Shown one piece after another: positions 1-10,590 of a stretch of 64,000 nt of DNA. The stretch is from Nicotiana tabacum (taxonomy: Eukaryota > Streptophyta > Magnoliopsida > Solanales > Solanaceae): positions 100,734,826 through 100,798,825 of the forward strand of contig NC_134093.1 of NCBI RefSeq assembly GCF_000715075.1, in the 5' to 3' direction. The notes under the pieces were generated by a model. It did no database searches. It was not told the DNA's origin and worked only from the letters and a program-made list of their open reading frames with translations. Positions within the stretch are counted from its first letter, which is position 1, and every line of letters begins with the position of its first letter. The position numbers and the translations under genes were made by a program.

Positions 1-3000
1 GTTGTAAATGGTACCGCAATTATGGTGCAAGATGTTTTCCTTACGTGTTCGAGTGGGATATTATCGTCGCCTTGCAGAAGGATGTTCTGTCGTTTCAGTT
101 CAGCATTTGTACTTCCTATGGTTTTGAGGCTATGCGCGAATTGCTATGATGTTCATGCGTTGTTATCGCACAATGTTGGTGTAATGGTTGGGTGTTTGTC
201 TATGTGTCGAGGCAGTGAATGACTTGAAAGGAGGATTTTTCGGTGCATGATTTAGAAGTTCGGCATTTAATTCTAGTTAAGGAAATGCAATTAGACTATA
301 GATGTTCAGGTCTTGGTTGATGAAGTGACAAGACTTGATATTTTCGGGCGTGGTGGAATTCTCATTTGTGATGTGGTGTCGTCGTCCTAGTTGGAATGCA
401 TTAAGGTTCGCGTTATGGTCTTCTTCGATTTTCCTTCGGGGCAGGATGTTGGGAAGTGACGACTAAGAAGCGGTTGTCAGAGATAATGGAGTGTAGCGGT
501 TTCAGAATTGGATTGGTGTTTCTAATGTTGATGTCTCGAGAACGAAGATCTTCTAGGAGGTTAGGAGTTGGTAGCGATTTATCAGTTCAGTTGCTACAGG
601 TATGGATTTGATTTGAGGCAACATTTGGGCAACGTCGTTGGAAGATGCCTGCATGGAATACCACATATGGGTTATCTCCTGTGAACAGGTTAGCGTTTGT
701 ATGATTTTGATGAAATTTCTATGAAGAGTTCTACTTACTATCCAGCGGGAGGTCGAATAGGCAATTGTGGCTGATAATTTGGGATGTTTTATAAATGTTT
801 AACCAGAGGTTTCGAGAATTTGGCTGGTTAACGGTGTGAGATCATGGTGATTGAGAAGAGAGAATCTTTGTGGTTCTAGATTTATATGATTGTAGCTTGA
901 AGCTAAGTGTGGAAGCCCACCGTCTATGATTGGATCACGTAGTTGTCTGCTTGTGCAGTTTCTGGCTATTGGGGTATTGGTAGGTTATTATGACTAAGGA
1001 AAGAAAACATCAGGGGTAATTCGAGCAAAGAAATTGATAAGTGTGTGCTACACTTCGCCTTATCGATTCATGTGCAGTTTTAGGAAGACCAAGAGTTTAT
1101 GCTTCTTGTGGATGTGATGTACAAGGAAAAGAATTCATCCGGTTGTTTTTTTGAGGGGGTGTTCATGTGCTAGCAACGCGTTAGGATTTGATTATATTCA
1201 GGACCAGATCAGAGGGTGAATCTCAACAATGGTCTTAGTGGGTTCAAGAATTAAAGTGTAGTGCCTAAGGATTTCGGGCATGTTGCATGGTTAAGGAGTG
1301 AGTTTTCACAGTGGATTACGAACGGGACTTGGAATGTTTTATGTTATCATCGGGTATGCGGTGCAGTACTAGAGAAAAGGGAGAAATAGCTCCGGATTAG
1401 CTGAAGGTCTTGCAGAATGGGTTTACCAATTGGAGATGCTATTGTGCACTTGAGAAGGGTATGAGATGATTCATGGGTATTGAGACGATGTGGTCTCCAA
1501 ATTCGGGTCACTCAGGATGAGTGCGGATTGAGTTTGTTATATTGTGAATGGAGCTATTATCATTTCTAAGGCACGTCAAGAGTAAATTGAAAGAAGTTGG
1601 GTCGGTTAGTAATGGTTGAATCTGCATGATTATGGCAATGATTAGTTCATTCGGCGTGTGAAGTTATACATGTGGTTTGTGGTTGTAAGTTCGGCTTGAT
1701 AATCACCATAACTTGATTGATTTGGGAGGTATTTGATTCAAATAGCCTTGTTATGTAAATGGATTCCGGAAGAGTCATGGCGGTTTAGATCACGACTTGC
1801 GTGTTTGTATTTTCCGCGGTTTGGGAATTCAGTTGCGTGTTGCATTGGTTCTTCTAAAATGAGCTAGGTGAAAGGTTTTTAGCCAATGAAGTGTTTATTT
1901 TACTAGTAGTTCAGGTGTTATGGTGAATACTTGTATTATCGCATAGTGGCATGATAGGTGTAGTGAGCGATATGGGAATTTTAAAGTTGAGGATCAAGGT
2001 TGCGGTTCGGTGTTGACAGGAATGTCATGAGCTCGGATGAGCCGGGAAGAATTCAGATGTTCAGATTAAGCTGGTATTTTTTTTAGTGTCACCTGAGAAG
2101 GGCGTTCTGTATAAGAGGCTTTGTGTATTGATTTACAGATTCTTGATTTGCTTTACAAAATTAGTACGGTTTGTGGTGTGGATGTGCGGACTTTGCTACC
2201 TGGGTGGAAGGTCGTGGGAGCGTACCCCACGGGAAAATTTGTATAAGTGTGACGTGTTAGTCACCTAATTGTTAAAGATTGAAACCAATTATGGAGATTT
2301 TGGTACTATCGCTAATGTGAGGGTTTATGCCTTAGAGGCGTTCTATTCCTTGGGTTGTGGACTGTGTTAGTTTGTTCCGAAATTGATGGTTGTTCTTGTG
2401 TGTCATGGAAAGAGTTATTGTGGATCCTTGAAAGGTTATTAGCCCATTATGGTATGATCAGAATCGGCTTGAGGTCCGTTGATGAGTCTAATATGACTGT
2501 GTGCTCTACATCAGGCCAGATGTGTTCATTCAGCATAGCGTTGCTTATGGAGAAGTCTTCGGACATTGGATGTTATTCTCGTCGTCAGTTGTTCCATGTA
2601 ATACTCTATTGTGTCATGTGGGTTGTGAGATGACTTGATTATTCGCACATGTGTTATGGTTTCGTGTAGCTTGTGGTATTATATGAGCAGGATGGCTCTC
2701 GAGATGCAGGTCATTTATTACACCTTAGTCGTGCTTGGGTTTCATAGCGTATGGAGCTATTCGACTCCCCAGGATTAGTATTACGCACTTGGCGTGCTTG
2801 TGGTCGATATTCGGGCATTTCATAATTATATGCGTTACGACTTGATATGTGTTTTCTTCTTGATTGTTATGTTTGGATCAAGTGGAATGCCGCCACGGGT
2901 ATGTTGTGTGGATCGGGTTGCATGCCATAATATTGTCATGTTTGGATCGGGTTTTACGCCGCAGCAGTGTCATGATTGGATCGGGTTGCACGCCGCAACA

Positions 3001-3490
3001 ATGAGATGTTGAGCATAGTTCCTTATACTTATTTTGTGTGCCTTGTTTTTCATCCATAAGGTAGGTTCATAGCATTTATTCGGCCGTTTTATTTGTTACG
3101 CGGGCCGGGTAGTTCTTTTTTCCATAGTTCGTTCTCCCTTATATGTCATATTCAAGTTGTAGCTTGTCGACGCATTGATGGTGTCATATGAGATCTGGGT
3201 TAGTGTTTGAGGTGGCTTATTGCCGAAGCAGCGTGTACTAAGTGAGACGATATTATTGGACCTGAAATCAGTGCAATCAGGTTTATATGAGTTATATTAA
3301 AGAGCAAATATCGTTATTTAGTTCAGAGTGAGGTAATGGTTCCTATCAAGAGGAGAGACTCCATGTTTTCTTGATTCGGCAGGTGGTTATGAGTTTCCAC
3401 ACATCTCTTCTGTTGTTGCAGTATTGTGAGAATTGAAAGGGTAGTTTTTGTGTGAACCGGGTGACTCTTCCCAACGAGGATGTCGTGACA
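1..3490 (+). repeat. Degenerate LTR-retrotransposon-like DNA without intact genes
   Basis: No reading frame longer than about 90 codons is present and none looks like a protein. The composition (moderate GC, many TTG/GTT words) and the 3' part with GTTGCACGCC-type repeats resemble the non-coding 3' portion of old Solanaceae gypsy elements. The block ends in GTCGTGACA at 3490, the same terminal motif seen at the ends of the gypsy LTRs elsewhere in the window, so 3490 may be the right edge of a plus-oriented LTR. The left edge lies outside the window and I could not find the matching LTR start. The assignment to a retrotransposon is inference. Confidence 0.4.
2868..3006 (+). repeat. Short tandem repeats with GGATCGGGTTGC core
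   Basis: About four imperfect copies of a unit of roughly 35-40 bp, each starting near TTTGGATC or TTGGATC and containing a version of GGTTGCACGCCGCAAC. Only the last copy keeps the perfect inverted arms GTTGC and GCAAC; the earlier ones have decayed. The reverse complement of the same core forms the array at 15483-15900, which ties this old block to the LTR family at 14852-17231. Confidence 0.7.
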
Positions 3491-4413
3491 ACCTTCTTAA
3501 GGGAATGAATCTATTTTTTGTTTAGGTAATAATAGTAGGAGTAATGAATAAAACGGCCTAATTGAGTCCTGCTCAAAGAGTCAATCGTGCTTCATTTGGT
3601 ACCAACACACTTAACTACATGCTTATGGTTAGAAACAAGGTTTTTAGGCAACCATCGAGTGGTTTAATCGAACCATAGTGATTTTGAATCTTGAATGTGG
3701 TCGTTGTGGGCCCTCGACTCTATCCTCTTTAACAATCTAGTTGTGTAAGGGGTCAGATGCTTTGTTTCTATTCTAAGTACCCGTGAGAAAGGTTTAGAAC
3801 TTGCCCCGAATGTATTTCAAGGCGAAATCTTAAGTTTTGTTTGGCTTGAGAAGTGAGTGTAGGATTTCCTTGTCCCGTTTAAATTTTCCATTGCCTACCA
3901 ATGTTGTTATCCCTAGTAAACCCATTTGAGCCTCGAGCCTTTCTCATTTGATAACCATGTTACAAGCCTTTACCCGTTTTGTCGTGACCCTCTCTTGGCA
4001 CCCGAGCTTTCCTTAACACTCTTGTGAAATATTTGACTAAAAACGTAAGTTTGGGAGAGAGACGAGGAACTTGAAAGAGGCATCAAGGCACAAAAAAATA
4101 AAAAGAAATGATGAAAAGGAAAGGCAAGAAAAGAAAAGAACGAAAAGAAAAATGCAAAAAAAATGAATAACTGGAAGAGTTGAAGGGATTCAAAGAGAGG
4201 TAATGGTCCAAAACATGGAGAAATCAAAGAGGGAGAAAATGAATGTCATGATCAAGAAAGAGTGATGTTAAGTCTCTCTAGTTCCCCCAGGAAAAGAAAG
4301 TGCCTCAAAGAATTGGCAAAGTGTCAGCCGAGAATAACAAAATGGAGTGCTAAAGGAAAGGTGAACTCACTCAACCATAGTGTATCCAACCCTAATCGAG
4401 AAGCCTTCATTAC
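3491..4413 (+). mobile_element. Gypsy element internal 3' region, left part (split by insertion)
   Basis: Non-coding sequence whose right edge (ending ATTAC) resumes at 19129 after the 14.7-kb insertion at 4414-19128. It includes a purine-rich A/G tract (about 4085-4165). With 19129-19543 and the LTR at 19544-21089 it forms the 3' end of a plus-oriented Ty3/gypsy element. The layout, a long non-coding region before the polypurine tract and 3' LTR, suggests an Athila-like lineage, but no diagnostic protein is left in the window, so the lineage is a guess. The 5' part is not seen. Confidence 0.55.
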
Positions 4414-5190
4414 TGTCACACCTCCTTTTTCCCGAGGGATAGAGGAGTTTTTCCAATTAAAGTGACATTGTTCAAAATGAGATTATTTATTTAATTCAGA
4501 GTCGCCACTTGGGATAATTATTATGGTGTCCCAAGTCACCAATTTATTTTAAAATCCCAAATCGAGGAAATTGACTCTATTTTTATGGTCCGCGAACATA
4601 GAAGACCGGTAAGGAATTCTGTTAACCAGGGAGATTTCACTTTTCTTTTCCCAAATAGACGGAACTCTAACGCGACTTCACGTTTCTTTTTTTAATTTTC
4701 ACTTATTTTACTTTTCTTTTTTAAATTTCCACTTTCCTTTACTTCTTTTTTTAAAAAAAATATTTTATCTACCTTTACTTTTATTTTTTAATTCCAACTT
4801 TCTTTTACTTTTTATTTTTTTAAATTTTCACATTCTTTTATTTTTATTTTTTATATTTTCCACTTTTGTTTTACTTTTAAAAAAAAAAATTTCCACCTAC
4901 TTTTACTTTTACTTTTTTATTCCATACTTTTAATTTTCCTATTATTTTATTCCCATCCGAAAATTTAAAAAAAATAATTTTTTCGGTTTTTTAATTTATT
5001 TATTTTAAAATAAAGATAAAAAATAAAAATAATACTAATAGTAATAATTTGACCTTTTAAATTATTAATTCTTACCCTATATAAAAAATGTAACAAAGCT
5101 AAAAATATATATATCTAAAATTTCTAAAAATATTTACATAGTAGAAGGTGGTAAAAATTTAAATATAGTAAAAAAATTAGGTGCTCACAG
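4414..5190 (-). repeat. Left (3') LTR of the Tat/Ogre-like element, internally deleted
   Basis: 777 bp bounded by TGTCACACC and GTGCTCACA. It matches the right LTR in three blocks: 4509-4655 with 14690-14790 (sharing ATGGTGTCCCAAGTCACC), 4661-4685 with 18048-18072 (GACGGAACTCTAAC), and 4686-5190 with about 18590-19128, a T-rich stretch followed by the TAGTAGAAGGTGGTAAAA and AGGTGCTCACA parts. The sequence between these blocks in the right LTR is missing here, so this copy has lost well over 1 kb internally. Confidence 0.8.
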
Positions 5191-5206
5191 CTGTCCCTCA
5201 TTGCTT
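5191..5206 (-). other. Polypurine tract of the Tat/Ogre-like element
   Basis: Read on the minus strand, the bases immediately before the LTR start are CAATGAGGGACAGC, a decayed form of the G/A-rich primer site for plus-strand synthesis expected directly upstream of a 3' LTR. Its position fixes the element's orientation as minus. Confidence 0.6.
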
Positions 5207-5904
5207 GGAAACATGAAGAGTTTTCAGGCGAAGACTAGGTGAGCCATGTGACTAATTTTTTGACCAAGCCGTTATTCAAAAGGAAAATAAATAAAAGATA
5301 TGGTGCAACCGAGTCCTGGTTTTGGACATCCTACATATCCTGGGTTATAGGAGAATCAGGTCGCGTGTAGTTCAAGGAGAATGGTGGAATAATGAGTTGA
5401 GGAGTCGAGTAAGGTTCCATCGAGGCTCCAGTTCGCGGTCCTGCTATTATATCAAAATAAAAAATAAACTAAACAAGCCTATCAGCTATGAGTTACAAGA
5501 TTCCTATCTATGAGTCTTCTCAAACTTGATCTTGAATGGATCTTCATGCAGACTCTGATCTAAACCTTGATGCTCGCTAGTTGTAGGTGCTAGTTCATTG
5601 TTCTATATCTTCTTCTAATCAAAACGAGACTCTAATGCTCGTGGCTTCAGTCATGTCTTGAGCACTCCATATCTTTCAACTGCTTTTGCATTTTGGATTC
5701 ACCTATTTTTTTTTTCTTTTATTCTGAATTGAGACTTCTTCTTTTGGTCATCTCGAACCCTGTGACTCGAGTTAAAACCTACTTAGACACCAAAACAAAC
5801 AAACGAACGAAATTTTTCTGCCCTAGTTTGCACTAGAAAAATTTTGTGAGTTATTGTAACAAAATTCTAAACTACTTCTTTATTGAAAGCAATAAAAGGT
5901 CGGG
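5207..5904 (-). other. Non-coding internal sequence of the Tat/Ogre-like element
   Basis: No gene, RNA or array is visible. The sequence lies between the polypurine tract and the minisatellites and is AT-rich with scattered short T-runs. Confidence 0.6.
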
Positions 5905-6300
5905 AATAGTGTACCCTGAAAAACACAGAGACTAGGGAATGCAGACCCTATGTCTAAAATAAAAGAAACTAGGGAGTGGAGAACCTATGTTAGAAAAGAA
6001 ACTAGGGAATGATGACCATATGTCTGAAATAAAAATCAACTAGGGAGTGGAGACCCTATGTTGGAAAAGCGACTAGGGAGTGCCTAAGTCTAAAAATAAA
6101 GTCAACTAGGAAGTGGAGACCCTATGTTGGAAAAGAGACTAGGGAGTGGAGGCCCTATGTCTAAAATAAACATCAACTAGGGAGTGAAGACCCTATGTTG
6201 GAAAAGAGACTAGGGAGTGGAGATCATATATCTAAAATAAACATAAACTAGGGAGTGGAGACCCTATGTTGGAAAAGCGACTAGGGATTGGTGTACCCTG
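5905..6300. repeat. Minisatellite 1 (GACTAGGGAGTGGAGACCCTATG unit)
   Basis: About eight or nine copies of a 40-50-bp unit built on ACTAGGGAGTGGAGACCCTA, alternating between two linkers, TGTTGGAAAAG and TGTCTAAAATAAACATCA. The alternation makes a higher-order unit of roughly 90 bp. It belongs to the non-coding region of the Tat/Ogre-like element. Confidence 0.85.
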
Positions 6301-6552
6301 ATACTGGTAAGGAAATGTAACCTAGGGTTGGTATCCTGTATTACTGATATGAAATGTAACCAGGGGTTGGTGCCATGCCTTACTGAAAAAGGAAATTTAA
6401 CCAGGGGTTGGCGCCCTGTATTACTAAAAAAGAAATGTAACCAGGGGTTGGCGCACTGTATTACTGAAAAGGGATGTAACCAGGGGTTGGCACCATGTAT
6501 TACAGAAAATAAATGTAACAAGGGGTTAGTGCCATGTATTACTGAAATGAAG
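6301..6552. repeat. Minisatellite 2 (AACCAGGGGTTGGCGCCCTG unit)
   Basis: Six to seven copies of a unit of about 40 bp: AACCAGGGGTTGGCGCC followed by a linker of the type CTGTATTACTGAAAAGGAAATG. It joins minisatellite 1 on the left and minisatellite 3 on the right without spacer. Confidence 0.85.
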
Positions 6553-8139
6553 ATGAATCTCGTAGGCGAAAGGGTTCTACCTAGGTTAAACTACGAAAAG
6601 CGAGCATGGGCGAAAGGTACTTCTACCCGGAATATGAGCTGAATCCCCCTAGGCGAAAAGGTTCTACCTGGGTTAAGCTACGTAAAAAAACCTGAGCGAA
6701 GAGTACTTCTACCCGGAACTATGTGTTGGATCCCCCTAGGCGAAAATTTTTTACCTGGGCTAAGCTAAGTAAAACAACATGAGCGAAGAGTACTTCTACC
6801 CGAAACTATGAGCTGGATCCCCCTAGGCGAAAAGGTTCTACCTAGGTTAAGCTACGTAAAACAACCTGAGCGAAGAGTACTTCTACACAGAACTATGAGT
6901 TGGATCCTCCTAGGCGAAAAGGTTCTACCTGGGTTAAGCTACGAAAAAGAACCTGAGCGAAGAGTACATCTATCCGGAACTATGAGCTTGATCGCCTAGG
7001 GGAAAAGGTTCTACCTTGGTTAAGCTACGTAAAATAACCTGAGCGAAGAATACTTCTACCCGGAACTATGAGCTAGATCCCACTAGGCGAAAAGGTTCTA
7101 CCTTGGTTAAGCTACGAAAAACAACCTGAGCGAAGAGTACTTCTACCCGGAACTATAAGCGGGATACCCCTAGGCGAAAAGGTTCTACCTGGGTTAAGCT
7201 ACAAAAAACAACATACGCGAAGAGTACTTCTACCCAGAACTATGAGCTGGATCCCCCTAGGCGAAAAGGTTCTACCTGGGTTAAGTTACGTAAAACAACC
7301 TAAACGAAGAGTACTTCTACCCAGAACTATGAGCTGGATCCCCCTAGGCGAAAAGTTTCTACCTGGGTTAAGCTACGAAATACAAGCCTGGGCGAAGAGT
7401 ACTTCTACCCGTAAATATGAGCTGAATCCCCTAGGAAAAAAGGTTTTACCTAGGTTAAACTACGTAAAACATCCTGGGCGAAGAGAAATTCTACCAGGAA
7501 CTATAAGCTGGATCCCTCTAGGTGAAAAGGTTCTACCTGGGTTAAGCTGTTGGGTTAAGCTATTAAAAGATCCTGAGCGAAAAGTACTTCTACCCGAAAC
7601 TATGAGCTGGATCCCCCTAGGCGAAAATGTTCTAGCTGGGTTAAGCTACTGTAAAACATCCTGAGTGAAAAGTACTTCTACTCGGAACTATGTGTTGAAT
7701 CTCCCTAGGCGAAATGGTTCTACCTGAGTTAAGCTACAAAAAACCAATCCTAGGCAAATAGTATTTCTACCCGGAAACTATGAGTTGGATCCCCTAGGCG
7801 AAAAGGTTCTACCTGGGTTAAGCTACGAAAATCAAGTCTGGGCGAAGAGTACTTCTCCCCGGAAATATGAGCTAGATCCCCTAGGCGAAAAAGATTCTAC
7901 TTGGGTTACTGGGCGAAGATTACTTCTACCCTAAAATATGATCTGGATCCCCCTAGGTGAAAAGGTTCTATCTGGGTTAAGCTTTGTAAAACATCCTGAG
8001 CGAAAAGTACTTCTACACGGAACTATGAGCTGGATCTCCCTAGGCGAAAATATTCTACCTGGGTTAAGCTACTGTAAAACAACCTGAGCGAAAAGTACTT
8101 ATGCCCGGAACTATGAGCTGAATCCCCCTAGGCGAAATG
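6553..8139. repeat. Minisatellite 3, left part (CCTAGGCGAAAAGGTTCTACC unit)
   Basis: About 18 copies of a unit of about 85-88 bp with the landmarks CCCCTAGGCGAAAAGG, TTCTACCTGGGTTAAGCTA, GCGAAGAGTACTTCTACCC and GGAACTATGAGCTGGAT. The unit is often 87 bp, so a plus-strand frame stays open across several copies (for example 7242-7664); this follows from the unit length and is not evidence of a gene. A solo LTR at 8140-10317 interrupts the array, which resumes at 10323. Confidence 0.9.
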
Positions 8140-10317
8140 TGTTACATCCCGTGAGTTTAACAACATCAACACCGTTATATACGTTTGATATGGTATTTTG
8201 AGTGAAATATTTTTTTTGTAAAAAGTTTGAAAAATATGATTTTATATAGTTATTAATATTACTACTTTTGAAAATGCTTTAAATTATACACATAATATAA
8301 GAAAGTTTATGAGATTTCTTTATTGTAAAGATAGAAATTATTTTCTCACAAGAAAAGAATATTATCTTTTAACCATTTTAAGAATTAAGCGTACGAGAAT
8401 TTTTACTTTTTATATGAGATTAGGAAAATTATAAGTTGAGAAGATATATGTATTTTTTTTTCATGGATATTTTAATGGAATAATAGTATATGTATTTATT
8501 TTATATGGTACCACATGATCACGATAATAGGGTACATAAAGTATATTAAAAGTGAGTAGTATTTTAAGTAAGTTGAGATAATTCTTAATTATGCGGGTAA
8601 ATTGGTAATTATCTAAAATGATTGGGATAAGAACATCACGTGGCAGCAACACAAATCAAACAAAGTGACTCTTAATTAAAGATTGCAACATGGCACTTTG
8701 AGAAGGTTGGTACCTTGTCTGCCACTCTCTTACTTGCATCTATCATAAACATCACTATTAATATATCGTCTCTTTCCCGTTTAAGACCATTTTATGTATT
8801 TGGTATTCTACTGTTTAAATTGAAATAGAGTGGCAAAGACGGTCAGTTTAGACCACTTGCTGTGTCGAACAGTTCAACCCATGTAACTGAAAGAGCATAA
8901 CTTCTCCTACCTCTAAGATCTGTTATGTGTGCGTGTGTAGAACAATTGCAACTACAATATACTGAAGTAACATGAGATTAAGATCACATGATGCTAAATT
9001 GTCCATTTCTTTTCCACCTTGATATAAGCAACGCAAGAACTTCAACCATTCAAATCAACGTGAGATTCTGAAAAATTCTAAAGAAGCCCGGAATAATCTT
9101 TCTCAAGAATATCATACAGATTTTTTCCCTACTCCAGGTATGTGAGACTATCCCCTTCATTCTTTTGCACGACTCCGATTGTACATAATATAATGAACGA
9201 GCTCCCAAAGATACTCTACTCTTAGAAGCTAGCAGTACTTACATTGCTGCCCTTCTTATGAAACGATTGATATTGATGTTACTTCTTTTATTCTTATATT
9301 ATCAATGTTGTTGGTAGTTCCTGATTCTTGATGAAGAGTTAATCCTAATAACGTGTACGAAGGATACCGACCTTATGTCACTCCGAAAGGTTCAAAATGT
9401 GATTCCAATGAGTCCAGCATGCATCATATATATGTATCTATTTTACTCTACCGAGCCGCACTATAGTCGGCCGGGTACGGCACCTATTGTGCAACCACTG
9501 ATCAGTTGGGTTTTACCGAGCTCCACGTGGCCGGGTACGATTCTATCGAGCCCTATGATGGCCGGGTACGTTTTACCGAGCCTATTACGGCCGGGTACGA
9601 TATGATGATGGTGATACCCGTAAAGGCGTATGTTTTAAAAGTTTATGTATATATATGTATGTATCATGTATTTCATGTCAGTAGTCTTCAGAGGTACCCA
9701 AATGTCACAGGTTGTATATTCTCTATCCCTGTTTATATTACTGTTCTTACTTATGCTTTCCTGCCTTACATACTCAGTACATTATTCGTACTGACGTCCC
9801 TTTTATTTGTGGACGCTGCATGTCATGCTACAGGTCCTGATAGACGGGTAGAATCAGTTTGACGAGCCCTTATAGTAGACGAAATTGGCATTCAGCAAAG
9901 GATCAGTAAGACTCCACCTCAGTCGGAGTGCAGCCGAGTCTATGAGTCATCGTTTCAGAGTTTTTCTACAGACTTATGGGTACGCCGGTACCCTATCCCA
10001 TTTGATGTCAAATAATCTTAGAGGCTTTGTAGACAGAGGTTCATTTTATACAGTATGTCAGAGGCCTTGATGGCCCATATGTATTTATGTTTTAAGAAAA
10101 AAAAAATGTTTCTGTGATACAGTATTTTCCCACTTACGCTTGTACATTATGAGTTGTGGCCATGTTGGCCCATGATAGTTACAAAAGGAATGCGTTCAGC
10201 CAACTCGACCTATGTATGTTCTAGTTTTGGTCGAACGATCATGAGTTACAGAGTGGTTCGCTCGGGCCAGCACAGCACCGGGTGCCAGCCACGCCTCCCC
10301 AGATTTGGGGCGTGACA
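8140..10317 (+). mobile_element. Solo gypsy LTR inserted in minisatellite 3
   Basis: 2,178 bp from TGTTACATCCCG to GGGGCGTGACA. The flanks are AAATG (8135-8139) and AAATA (10318-10322), a 5-bp target duplication with one mismatch. An uninterrupted array unit at 7703 reads GCGAAATGGTTCTACC, which is the expected empty site. No internal region or second LTR is present, so this is a solo LTR, the usual product of recombination between two LTRs. It contains a four-copy GGCCGGGTACG-type repeat (9450-9605) and the hairpin pair at 9774-9832. The sequence resembles chromovirus-type gypsy LTRs of Solanaceae; the lineage is not proven. Confidence 0.88.
9450..9605 (+). repeat. Tandem repeat inside the solo LTR
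   Basis: Four copies of a unit of about 35-45 bp of the form TACCGAGCC..., then a short variable part, then GGCCGGGTACG. It lies upstream of the conserved hairpin pair, as do the GTTGC array in the LTR at 14852-17231 and the GATC-rich array in the LTR at 21165-23933. Confidence 0.75.
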
Positions 10318-10322
10318 AAATA

Positions 10323-10590
10323 GTTCTACCTCGGTCAACCTAATGTAAAACAACCTAAGCGAAGCGTACTTCTACCCAGAACTATGAGCTGGATCCCCCC
10401 AGGCGAAAAGGTTCTACCTGGGTTAAGCTACAAAAAAAGGCATGGGCGAAGAGTACTTCTACCCGCAAATATGAGCTAGATCCCCTAGGCGAACAATATT
10501 CTACCTGGGTTACTGGGCGAAGAGTACTTCTACCCGAAAATATGATCTGGATCCCCCTAGTTGAAAAAGTTCTACCTGGCTTAAGCTATG
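10323..10590. repeat. Minisatellite 3, right part after the solo LTR
   Basis: Three further units with the same landmarks (GCGAAGCGTACTTCTACCC, GGCGAAAAGGTTCTACC, GTTAAGCTA). They continue the array ending at 8139 and show it was one block before the LTR inserted. Confidence 0.88.

Noticed and set aside
22..222. 66-codon plus-strand frame at the left edge
   Set aside because: Composition-driven with no recognisable domain; it lies in degenerate repeat DNA.
6328..7664. Plus-strand open frames of 104-140 codons in the minisatellites
   Set aside because: They are repeats of a 29-codon phrase produced by an 87-bp unit; they run opposite to the element's gag and have no start or domain context.
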